From: Paulinella micropora
Lineage: Eukaryota > Cercozoa > Imbricatea > Euglyphida
DNA: 50,921 nt
Direction: 5' to 3'
Assembly: GCA_009731375.1 (NCBI GenBank)
Contig: BJOX01000318.1
Location: 617,121-668,041 of the forward strand
The notes below the pieces were generated by a model. The model saw nothing but the letters and a program-made list of their open reading frames with translations, made no database searches and had not been told where the DNA came from. Numbering within the stretch: position 1 is the stretch's first letter; each line of letters begins with the position of its first letter. A program made the position numbers and the translations under genes. Below, piece after piece: positions 1 through 42,251 of the stretch.

Positions 1-39
<39 letters not shown>

Positions 40-78
40 TCTCTCTCTCTCATCTCTCTCATCTCTCTCTCATTTCTC

Positions 79-117
<39 letters not shown>

Positions 118-281
118 CATCACTCGCTCTCTCTCTCTCTCTCTCTCACTCACTCACTCACTCTCTCTCTCTCTCTCATCTTTCTCTTTTTCATCTCTCT
201 CTCTCTTTCTCTCTTTCTCTCTCTCTCTCTCTCACTCACTCTCTCTCTCTCTCATCTTTCTCTTTTTCATCTCTCTCTCTC

Positions 282-334
<53 letters not shown>

Positions 335-394
335 TTCTCTCTTCTCTCTCTCTCTCTCTCTTCCTATCTCTCTTTATCTCTCTTATGTCATTGT
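1..394. repeat. (CT)n microsatellite
   Basis: Impure CT/CTTT/CTCA tract at the left edge; no gene seen. Confidence 0.95.
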
Positions 395-720
395 CTGGTA
401 CGTAATGTTATGTAATGTAATGTCATGCTATGTTATCTAATGTAATGTTATGTAATGTAACGTAACGTAACGTAATGCAATTTCACGTAACTTAATGTAA
501 TTTAAATTAATTTAATGTAATGTAATGTAATGTAATGTAATGTAATGTAATGTAATATAACGTTTGTTATGTTATGTTATGTTATGGTATGTTATCTTAT
601 GTTATGTTATGTTATGTTATGTTATGTTATGCTATGTTATGCTATGTTATGCCATGTTATGCCATGTTATGCTATGCTATGCTGTGCTATGCTATGCTAT
701 CTCTTATGCTATGTAATGCT
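395..720. repeat. (ATGTA/ATGTT/ATGCT)n array
   Basis: Pentameric array; the M-L-C-Y ORFs here are its translation. The following 180 bp (721-900) is unique sequence with no gene I can support. Confidence 0.9.
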
Positions 721-898
721 AAAAGTGTATATCATTATGCAATGTATGCAACATATCTACGCCTGCTTATGTCGTTGTGCATTGGAAGGCAACCGGAAGG
801 AACAAGACTTACATTGCAAGATTTACATAAGCTTTTCCTTCGGATGTGGTTAAGACCAGCACGGCATGTCTGGGGCGGTAGTTGTTCAGTCATCAGGC

Positions 899-900
<2 letters not shown>

Positions 901-992
<92 letters not shown>

Positions 993-1420
993 NNNNNNNN
1001 NNNNNNNNNNNNNNNNNNNNNNNNNNNNNNNNNNNNNNNNNNNNNNNNNNNNNNNNNNNNNNNNNNNNNNNNNNNNNNNNNNNNNNNNNNNNNNNNNNNN
1101 NNNNNNNNNNNNNNNNNNNNNNNNNNNNNNNNNNNNNNNNNNNNNNNNNNNNNNNNNNNNNNNNNNNNNNNNNNNNNNNNNNNNNNNNNNNNNNNNNNNN
1201 NNNNNNNNNNNNNNNNNNNNNNNNNNNNNNNNNNNNNNNNNNNNNNNNNNNNNNNNNNNNNNNNNNNNNNNNNNNNNNNNNNNNNNNNNNNNNNNNNNNN
1301 NNNNNNNNNNNNNNNNNNNNNNNNNNNNNNNNNNNNNNNNNNNNNNNNNNNNNNNNNNNNNNNNNNNNNNNNNNNNNNNNNNNNNNNNNNNNNNNNNNNN
1401 NCTCTCTCTCTCCCTCCCAG
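901..1420. repeat. (CT)n with a 409 bp N gap
   Basis: CT tract on both sides of Ns at 993-1401. Confidence 0.95.
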
Positions 1421-1472
1421 ACCGCTGCCTCGCTCTCTGCCCTACTTGGGCGCGCGAACCGCCTTTCAAAAA
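1421..1472 (+). CDS. GDH: Candidate upstream GDH exon (N-terminal or transit region)
   Basis: After a CT tract ending in cccag, an island reads TAASLSALLGRANRLSK. It ends in phase 1 before gtgaaa, which fits the two-base start of exon 1 (giving K-R-E-K). Ser, Ala, Arg and Leu richness would suit a mitochondrial presequence. No homology supports it, and the upstream 400 bp is an N gap, so the true first exon may be missing. Confidence 0.35.
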
Positions 1473-1479
1473 GTGAAAC

Positions 1480-2122
1480 CCCCACATAGAGGTCTTCTTT
1501 CTTTTCTTTTCTTTTCTTTCTTTCTTTCTTTCTTTCTTTTTTTCTTTTTTTCTTTTTTTCTCTTTCTTTCTTTCTTTCTTTCTAAAGTTTCCCCACATAG
1601 AGGTCTTCTTTCTTTCTTTCTTTCTTTCTTTCCCCCAGATAGAGGTCTTCTTTCTTTCTTTCTTTCTTTCTTTTCTTTATTTCTTTCTTTCTTTCTTTCT
1701 TTCCCCCACATAGAGGTCTTCTTTCTTTCTTTCTTTCTTTCTTTCCCCCACATAGAGGTCTTCTTTCTTTCTTTCTTTCTTTCTTTTTTTCTTTTTTTCT
1801 TTCTTTCTTTCTTTCTTTTTCTTTCTTTCTTTCTTTCTATTTCTTTCTTTTTCTTTCTTTCTTTCTTTCTTTTTCTTTCTTTTTCTTTCTTTCTTTATTT
1901 CTTTCTTTCTTTCTTTCTTTCTCTTTCTTTAATTCTCTTTCTTTCTCTTTCTGTCTTTCTTTCTTTCTTTCTTTCTTTTCTTTTCTTTTCTTTCTTTTCT
2001 TTTCTTTTCTTTCTTTTCTTTTCTTTCTTTTCTTTTCTTTTCCTTTTCTTTTCTTTTCTTTTCTTTTCTTTCTTTCTTTCTTTCTTGCTTGCTTTCTTTC
2101 TTTCTTGCTGGCTTTCTTTCTT

Positions 2123-2156
<34 letters not shown>

Positions 2157-2195
2157 CCCCCCCCCCCTCTCTCTCTCTTTCTTTCTTTCTTTCTT
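1480..2195. repeat. (TTTC)n polypyrimidine tract with a spaced 16-mer
   Basis: 700 bp of almost pure pyrimidine on the plus strand. 'ccacatagaggtcttc' (or ccagatagag..) recurs near 1481, 1593, 1635, 1708 and 1748. Confidence 0.95.
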
Positions 2196-2196
2196 A

Positions 2197-2427
2197 CACG
2201 CACAAATACATGCATGCATACATGCATACATACATACATACATACATACATACGTGCATACATACATACATGCATACATACATACATGCAATACATACAT
2301 ACATACATACATACATAAACACATACATACATACATACATAAATAACATGCATACATACATACATACATACATACATACATTACATAATTACATTACAGT
2401 ACATACATACATACATACATATATACA

Positions 2428-2461
<34 letters not shown>

Positions 2462-2615
2462 CATACATACATACATACATACATGCATGCATACATACAT
2501 GCGTACATACATGCATACATACATACATACATACATACATACATGCATACGTACATGCATACGTACATACATACGTACATACATACATACATACATACAT
2601 ACATACATACATACA
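2197..2615. repeat. (CATA)n microsatellite
   Basis: Imperfect CATA array ending at the acceptor of GDH exon 1. Confidence 0.95.
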
Positions 2616-2616
2616 G

Positions 2617-34138
<31,522 letters not shown>

Positions 34139-34149
34139 ACAGCTTTGCT

Positions 34150-34378
34150 GAGACCACGACCACGACGACGACGACAACAACAGCAACAACAGCAGCAAAG
34201 GATCAACAACAAGAACAACAAGAACAACAACAGCAACAACAGCAACAAGAACAACAACAACAACAACAACAACAGCAGCAGCAACAACAGGAGCAGCAAT
34301 AGCAGCAGCAGCAGCAGCAACAACAACAACAATAACAACAACAACAGCAACAACAACAACAGCAGCAGAAGCAGCCGC

Positions 34379-34436
<58 letters not shown>

Positions 34437-34568
34437 GCAGCAACAACAACAGCAACAGCAGCAGCAGCAGCAACAACAGGAGCAGCAATAGCAGCAGCAG
34501 CAGCAGCAACAACAACAACAATAACAACAACAACAACAACAACAACAGCAACAACAACAACAGCAACA

Positions 34569-34600
<32 letters not shown>

Positions 34601-34725
34601 AGCAGCAGGAACAACAACAACAACAACAACAGGAACAATAACAACAACGCAACAAGAACAACAACAACAACAATAACAACAATAACAGCAGCAGCAGCAA
34701 CAATAACAACAGCAGCAGCAGCAGC

Positions 34726-34757
<32 letters not shown>

Positions 34758-34850
34758 CGCAACAACAGCAACAGCAACAGCAACAGCGACAACAACAACA
34801 ACAACAACAGCAACAACAGCAACAGCAACAACAGCAACAACAACAACAAC
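34150..34850. repeat. (CAA/CAG)n triplet array
   Basis: Immediately 3' of the GDH stop, probably in its 3' UTR or downstream. It contains an internal duplication of about 200 bp (34270-34320 resembles 34470-34520). Confidence 0.9.
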
Positions 34851-34851
34851 A

Positions 34852-34914
34852 GGCGATAGTGATGGCGTTGCGCAGATCGAGCTTGACTACGAAGGGAGTG
34901 GCACCTGGCCCTAA
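34852..34914 (+). pseudogene. Frameshifted downstream copy of the GDH C-terminal exon
   Basis: Matches the second half of the terminal exon from GCGATGGTGATGGCG to its stop. One base is missing in the Arg codon; after the gap it reads QIELDYEGSGTWP and TAA. It lies 700 bp past the real stop, after CAA/CAG repeats. Confidence 0.88.
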
Positions 34915-35231
34915 TGAACAAGACACGACAAGACAAGACAACAACAACAACCACAACAAGAACAACAACAACGTCTGCTGAGACTGGTTCAAATATGACC
35001 ACAAGACACGTCATCTCAATTTAAGAACGTGAGCATGACAGCAGAGATTGTCATCACGACCATTCTCTCCTAGCTCTACATCACATTCGTGGGAAAAGCG
35101 AGATAATCCAGTTGCAATCATGATCGCCGATGACCCCAAACCGCAGATACATTCCGCAAGTGGAGTGGAGTGGAGTGGAGTGGAGTGACTGGAGTGGAGT
35201 GGAGGAGTGGAGTGACTGATTGGCGGGCGGG

Positions 35232-35511
35232 ATATTACTGACGACATTCAAGAGAAAAAAAAAAAATAGTTTTTCGATTTTGGTTGGAATTTTAATTTTG
35301 TGTCAGTTTTTCATTTTTGTGTCAAAAATTCAAATTTTCCAATTTAACGGTAACATTTCGCGAAAATTTACGATATTTTGCGGACGAATATAGCCGTTAA
35401 TTTGAAAAATTCAAATTTCCAACCAAAATGGAAATTCCAACCAAAATTAAAATTCCAACCAAAATCGAAAAACTATTTTTTTTTTTTTCTCTTGAATGTC
35501 GTCAGTAATAT
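35232..35511. mobile_element. 280 bp MITE-like element with long terminal inverted repeats
   Basis: Starts atattactgacgacattcaa and ends with the exact complement. The arms continue for about 65 bp (aagagaaaa..tagtttttcgattttggttg). A TA at each edge could be a target duplication, as in Tc1/mariner MITEs. The AT-rich interior has no ORF. Confidence 0.85.
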
Positions 35512-35950
35512 TAATATCATATCAAGTTGAGCAGATGGCTTGTCAGGCTCGCCGGCTTGAAATATGAAGTCACTCATATTATTAATATTAATACTTCAAC
35601 TTGACTTTAATAATTTAATAATCACTCAAGTCACGTTTTCAACTTATGATCATCAGTGCCACCGAATGCTGCTGCCAGTGTCTCTCTGAACTTCAGTCTC
35701 CGCCGCCCGCGAGTGAAGTCAGAAGACTCTCACGGAGGGCTCAACTGTGACCGTGCATTGTCACAGCGCGGCGAAGTTACCGTTAAGCTTTTTACGCAAA
35801 CACTGTTTTAATAAAGCACTTGCCACTCGCTTTTAATGTTGTTGGTTTTGTGGTAAGGAGTAGCCTTAACTACGTTTTTGCCTAAGCTTCGCATATCCAT
35901 TTGGACTGTTAGGATTAGAGTTGGTGTCTGGGTCAGGAGTCAGAACCGGA
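35512..35950. other. Unique AT-rich spacer, no gene recognised
   Basis: Between the MITE and CATA/CCTA repeats. Contains aataaa at 35810; no ORF or homology seen. Confidence 0.6.
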
Positions 35951-36363
35951 TTACATACATACATGCATACATACATACATAAATACACATACAAGTCACC
36001 AACCGCCCTACCTACCCATCAACCTACCAACCTACCTACCTACCTATCTACCTACCTACCACCACCACCACCTGCATCCTCCTAGTTCCCCTTCTTCTCC
36101 TCCTCTCCTCCTCCTCCTCTCCTCCTCCTCCTTCTTCTTCTTCTTCTTCTTCTTCTTCTTCTTCTTCTTCTTCTTCTTCTTCTTCTTCTTCTTCTTCTTC
36201 TCTTATACATAAATACATATATACATACATACATACATGCAGAAACAGTACTTTATACAGAATATTAACACATATGTATGTGTATGCACAATATATATTA
36301 CTTTATCTGTATTTTTACATATAAGTTATCTACTGAAGAAATGTTTTTGCTTAAGCTTTGTGA

Positions 36364-36364
<1 letters not shown>

Positions 36365-36394
<30 letters not shown>

Positions 36395-37440
36395 TGTATG
36401 TATGTACGTACGTACGTACGTACGTATGTATGTATGTTGTGTTATGTTATGTTATGCTATGCTATGCTATGTTATGTTATGTTATGTTATGTACGTATGT
36501 ATGTATGTATGTACGTATGTATGTATGTTATGTATGCATGCATCCATGCATCCATGCATGCATGCATATGCATGCATGTATGCATGTATGTATGTATGTA
36601 TGTATGTATGTATGTATGTATGCATGTATGTATGTATGTATGTATGTATGTATGTATGTATGCCTACCTACCTACCTACCTGCCTACCTACCTACCTACC
36701 TACCTACCTCTACCTACCTACCCACCTACCTACCTACCTACCTACCTACCTACCTACCTACCTACCTACCTAACCTAACCTACCTACCTACCCACCTGCC
36801 TGCCTACCTACCTACCTATCTACCTACCACCTACATACCTACCTTACCTACCGACATACCAACCTCCCTGCCTGCCTGCCTACCTACCTACCTACCTACT
36901 AACCTACCTACCTACCTACCTACCCTACCTACCTACCCTACCTACCACCTACCTACCTACTTACCTCCTACATACTCATTTCAACTATCGAGGCAGAGGA
37001 AGGAGATTCCTCCGAGATTGCCTTTTGGCGAATCATATTCGCTAACGCTATAACCTACATACATAGGTAGGCAGTTGATAGTAGGTAGGTAGATGTAGGT
37101 AGGTAGGTGTAGGTAGGTAGGCAGGTAGGTAGGTAGGTAGGTAGGTAGGTAGGTAGGTAGGTAGGTTAGGTCGGGAGGGAGGTAGGTACCTACCTATACC
37201 TACCTACCTACTACCTACCTACCTACCTACCTACCTGCCTACCTACCTCTACCTACCTACCTACCTACCTACCTACCTACCTACCTCTACCTACCTACCT
37301 ACCTACCTACCTACCTACCTACCTACCTACCTACCTACCTACCTACCTACCTACCTACCTACCTACCTACCTACCTACCTGCCTACCTACCTACCTACCT
37401 ACTTACAGGTTGGTAGGTAGGTATTTAGGTAGGTCAACGA
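36365..37440. repeat. (TATG)n then (CCTA)n / (TAGG)n arrays
   Basis: CCTA runs at 36661-36970 and 37187-37405 flank a TAGG run at 37060-37175, giving large inverted repeats. Confidence 0.93.
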
Positions 37441-37709
37441 AACCTTGCACGAAAAAACTCTCGAAACCTTGAAGCACTTCTGGAAATTCAATCTCTGTCC
37501 AACTTTTTCATTCGGTGATTGCGTTGGTGGCCTCCTTTCTCGAAAAGATTTCTTTGGTGGTGTCAAATATCGTTGGTGTCAATATCCAACTTTTCATGCA
37601 GGCTACACCGGCCCGCCTGTCGCAGAAAGGCATCGGCGTGGCTCCGTGTGAACGGATGGAGTTGTCAGGTCTGGGCCTTTGCTATCGTTCAAGCCTCTTG
37701 CTCTTGCGA

Positions 37710-37745
37710 AGATCGCTTCCAGACTATAGATCGCTTCCAGACTAT
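37710..37745 (+). repeat. 18 bp direct repeat just upstream of the SDR start
   Basis: agatcgcttccagactat occurs twice head to tail, ending 8 bp before the ATG. It is probably in the 5' UTR; a regulatory role is only a guess. Confidence 0.85.
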
Positions 37746-37753
37746 TTTACAAC

Positions 37754-38843
37754 ATGGGGTGTGGGGTGTTCTTCCTGGCATTTGCATTTTCTGTTTCTGT
37801 GGCTTTGGCTGAGAAAGGAGTCGTTTTGATCACGGGTGCTAGTAGCGGGATTGGGCTGGTGGTCGCAGAGGAGCTAGCCGCTGATGGATACAAAGTATTC
37901 CTTGCCGCACGCCGGAAGGAGAAGCTTGAAAAAGTGGTGTTTGAGATCAAGCGCGCCGGAGGTAAAGCTGCCTTCAGCGTCTGTGATGTAGAAGACGGTA
38001 AATCGATCGAGGCAACCTTCGCTGTTGCAGAGGAAGCCTTTGGAGGAGTCGACTTTGTGTTTGCGAATGCGGGTATCGAGGGCAGTGCCTTTGGAAAGAA
38101 ATCTTTTTTGGAACAAACCCAAGAAGAGTTACAGCAAATCACGAATGTCAATATTGTTGGCGTGATGATTACTCTCCAGCATGCAGTGAAGGCCTTCCGC
38201 AAACGCGGAGGCGGAATAATCGTGTTTGCCGGCTCGATAGCAGGTTTTATGAACAAGGTAACATTTTTTTTACTCTGTGATGTTTTATGTTTTTTGCATG
38301 ACGTCTATATATGTATTCAAACTCTGCTGTAGAAGTTATGAGTTGTGTTTGAATACTTACAAGTCCTAGAGATGGTATGAATTTAGTATGCATGCATGTA
38401 TGCTGCAGTATGTAATGAAATGTCATGTCATGTCGTGTCATGTCAGTACTCATGTCATGTCATGCAATGTAAGTGTGAAACATATGCTGTGTATGTATGT
38501 ATGTATGTATGTACATATGTATCTATTATGTATGTACGTATGTATGTGCGTATGTATGTACGTATGTATGTATGTATGTATGTATGTATGTATGTACGTA
38601 TGTATGTATGTATGTTATGTATGTATGTATGTATGTATGTATGTATTTATATGTATGTATGCATGTATGCATGTATGTACGTATGTATGTATGTATGTAT
38701 GTATGTATGTATGTATGTATGCATGCATGTAAGTATGCATGTTATGTATGGAATGTATGCATGTATGTATGCATGCATGTATGCATGCATGTATGCATGG
38801 ATGTATGTATGTATGTATGTATGTATGTATGTATGTATGCATT

Positions 38844-38874
<31 letters not shown>

Positions 38875-39371
38875 TGTATGTCATGTATGTCATGTATTTA
38901 ATGTATGTATGTATGTATGTATGCATGTATGTATGTATGTATGTATGTATGTATGTATGTACGTATGTACGTATGATTGTTATGTATGTCATGTATGTCA
39001 TGTATGTCATGTATGTCATGTATGTCATATTTGTAATGTTTGTAAAGGTTTGTCAATGTAAATGTTTGTAAATGTTTGTAAATGTCTTTAATGCTTGTAA
39101 TGACAAACCTTTACAATGTTATGTATGTATGTTATGTATGTATGTATGTATGTGTGTATGTATGTGTGTATGTATGTGTGTATAGATGTGTGTATGTATG
39201 TATGTATGTATGTATGTATGTATGTATGTATGTATGCATGTATGCATGCATGCATGCATGTATGTATGTATGTATGTATTTATGTATGTATTTATGCATC
39301 ATGTATGCATGCATGCATGCAATTATGTATGTATGTATGTATGTATGTATGTATGTATGTATGTATGTATG

Positions 39372-39405
<34 letters not shown>

Positions 39406-39740
39406 TGTATGTATGTATGTTTGTACGTACGTACGTACGTAAGTATGTATGTACACGCACGCTTTCATTCAACACACACATACATACACACATATACATA
39501 CATACATACATACATACGTACATACATACATACATATACCTATACAAACATTTTCCTGTGTAGGGCACTGCTATCGCAACAAGGGGTGCATTTCCCGATA
39601 GTGATCTGGGCACTGGCTACATGGATTATGTGATGACCAAAGGAGCCGTGGACCACCTCGCTCGTTACGCTGCAGGTAATTTTATGTTCCACTGTTTTTT
39701 CTTGCATGTTCTTGTATTTTGCTGTTGTTGTTGTTGTTGT

Positions 39741-39772
<32 letters not shown>

Positions 39773-40260
39773 TTGTTGTTGTTGCTGTTGCTGTTGCTGT
39801 TGTTGTTGTTGTTTTGTTGTTGTTGTTGTTGTTTGCTGATACTTTCTCACATTTTCCTGCAATTTCTTGTATTCTATTAGGCCTCTTTGAGCAAGAGAAC
39901 ATCAAGGTCTTCAGCGTAAACATGGGCGTCTATAAGTCCGAGCTCAATGACCGTGCCCAAGAGGACTTGCCGGACGGAATGCCCATTAGCGGGTTCAATC
40001 CCTACTTCAAGGACGTGTATGCCGACCCAGTGCATGTTGCGACTGCGCTGGCGGCGCTTTTTGACGGCACAAGCGCGTACAAGTCAGGCGACACCTTCTT
40101 GGTAGAAAATGATTACACCATGCATGCTAAGTTCTATTATGATTTACTGTACACGCCTGGGCCTCCTAATGTCTTGGGTTGGGCGAGCAAGGAAGAGATC
40201 AGACCAAATATGAAAAATTTGAAAGGGGATGGGCCCTACAAAGTCAAGGACGAACTTTAG
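37754..40260 (+). CDS. Short-chain dehydrogenase/reductase, three exons, secreted or ER
   Basis: Exons 37754-38257, 39564-39675 and 39881-40260 join in phase (0, then 1) to 331 residues. Residues 1-19 (MGCGVFFLAFAFSVSVALA) form a signal peptide or membrane anchor. Then comes a classical SDR fold: cofactor loop ITGASSGIG at about 25-33, AARR after beta2 (Arg pair suggesting NADPH), ANAG at about 116, NVNIVG with the structural Asn, the catalytic Ser in AGSIAG, and YVMTK (Tyr-x3-Lys) in exon 2. Substrate is unknown. The C-terminal 60 residues (YTPGPPNVLGWASKEEI..) are outside the core. Intron 1 is mostly TATG microsatellite and intron 2 TGT. The start fits a clean signal peptide; an upstream exon is possible. 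Confidence 0.92.
38258..39563. repeat. SDR intron 1, mostly (TATG)n
   Basis: Donor gtaaca, acceptor tgtgtag. Contains TATG, TGTCA and CATA arrays and no exon-like islands. Confidence 0.9.
39676..39880. repeat. SDR intron 2 with (TGT/TGC)n
   Basis: Donor gtaatt, acceptor attag; triplet array at 39720-39835. Confidence 0.92.
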
Positions 40261-40364
40261 TGCGAACAAGATGGATGTCTACTGAGAGCTCGGAGACGAA
40301 CTTCATCATCACTTGCCTGAGCGGCGTAGATGATATGATGAGTGGATCGAAGTACCGATACCGT

Positions 40365-40370
40365 AATAAA
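40365..40370 (+). promoter_or_regulatory. Candidate polyadenylation signal of the SDR gene
   Basis: aataaa about 105 bp after the stop, followed by A-rich DNA and (AAAG)n. Not proof of the real 3' end. Confidence 0.35.
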
Positions 40371-40408
40371 AAATTTAAAAAAAAAGAAAAGAAAAGAAAA
40401 GAAAAGAA

Positions 40409-40460
<52 letters not shown>

Positions 40461-40669
40461 AGTGACGCATTGTTTAGTTAGTTTTAGATTAGTCAATGTA
40501 ACAATTAGTAAATATCATTATTATTAATATGATTTCTCAGCCAGTCTACATAACTGAAGTTGACAAATTATTAATATGAAGATAGTTTTTTACGCAAGCA
40601 CACTAGTTCCAGCAGCAGTTCAAATGCTAGACAGCTAGAGCTTAGTAGTAGTAGTCTAACACTAATACA

Positions 40670-40943
<274 letters not shown>

Positions 40944-40999
40944 TGTAATGCCCCCAACGATAGCTCGAAAAAAGTCGGTAATACAACCAAACACAGTCA

Positions 41000-41485
41000 G
41001 TCCTCAAGAATGAGAATGATGTCTCGTTATATTAGCTCAGTGAAGCCAAAAAGGAAAACGGCAACAGACCAGGAATAAAATGGCATCAGGTCCAATCCGG
41101 ACAAATAATACTGAAAAACAAGCTGGTGCACCTTTCACCAGGAAAAGGTACTTTTTACCTGCTATCCGGGGGGTGATGCCTACAGTACCCCCTCCCGATT
41201 TTATGACGGAAATAGCATTTTCGTCATACACCTTCTGATTTCTTTCTGCAAATAGTATGCGCTATGGAGTCATGCCACACAGCGCATCGACCCACGGATA
41301 GACGCTAAAAGACGATAAATATATCCTCATACGGCACGTCAAAGCGGATTCTCTAGCCTTTCTTGTAAATTTTGAACTCCTTCCCCTCAAATTTTTTTTC
41401 GGCAGTATGTCAAGAACAAACGTACTATTAATAAAAAATACAAGCAACGTGGTGCTGTATTGCCCCATTGATCTCCTTCTTCTTC

Positions 41486-41555
<70 letters not shown>

Positions 41556-42251
41556 AAGTATTTAGGGAGTACATAGGCCATCGGTCCTTTCCATGGGCTG
41601 ATTGGTATAAAGCTCCTAGAGTAATGTTCTATGCCGTCACTTCCTTTATTCCACCGATTGGTGTGGAGACTTTCCTTATGNNNNNNNNNNNNNNNNNNNA
41701 GTACGATTCCCCCTTTGATCTCCTTCTTCTTCTTATCATTATCAGTATTATTATTATAATTCACAGATAGATCGTAAGTACATTGTCTTTTTTAATGACA
41801 TACCCTTGTATAAGGCGGATATCCTATGATATAGTATTAGGGGGCCAGTCCTAATAGCTATATCCGAAGTCGAGGTGTATGTACCCGACCCTGCGATATA
41901 CCGACACAAGTAGAGATTGACCGTGCTCAGGTACGACAGTATATAATCTATCGTAAAAAATAATTTAATGAAAGTTTCAGAGAACATTTCATTTTCGAGA
42001 ACATCATCCCAGGACTTGGAAAGGGTCATACCCGGGAACACCATCGCTCAATACACTAGCGATCCCCGTATACGGTGTAGTATCATCGTCGATCGACCTT
42101 TCGCACTCGTATGTTGCGATCGAATGCCAAGTTATATCACTGAGTCTTTTTAATATTCATATTGATAACTGATGATGCATGATCAAATCATGATACGCCG
42201 TGGGCAATCAATCAGTTTATTTGAGACGCATAAAGAAAAATAGTTTCTTTG
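41000..42251. other. Non-coding tail 3' of pol, probably holding the retroelement 3' LTR
   Basis: Contains two purine-rich stretches on the minus strand (aagaagaagga.. at 41471-41483 and 41719-41733), either of which could be a polypurine tract, plus an ATT array and a 19 bp gap. I cannot define LTR ends without the second LTR, which lies outside the window. Confidence 0.4.

Noticed and set aside
37874-38256. Minus-strand ORFs over SDR exon 1
   Set aside because: Shadows of the SDR coding strand, which has all the family motifs.
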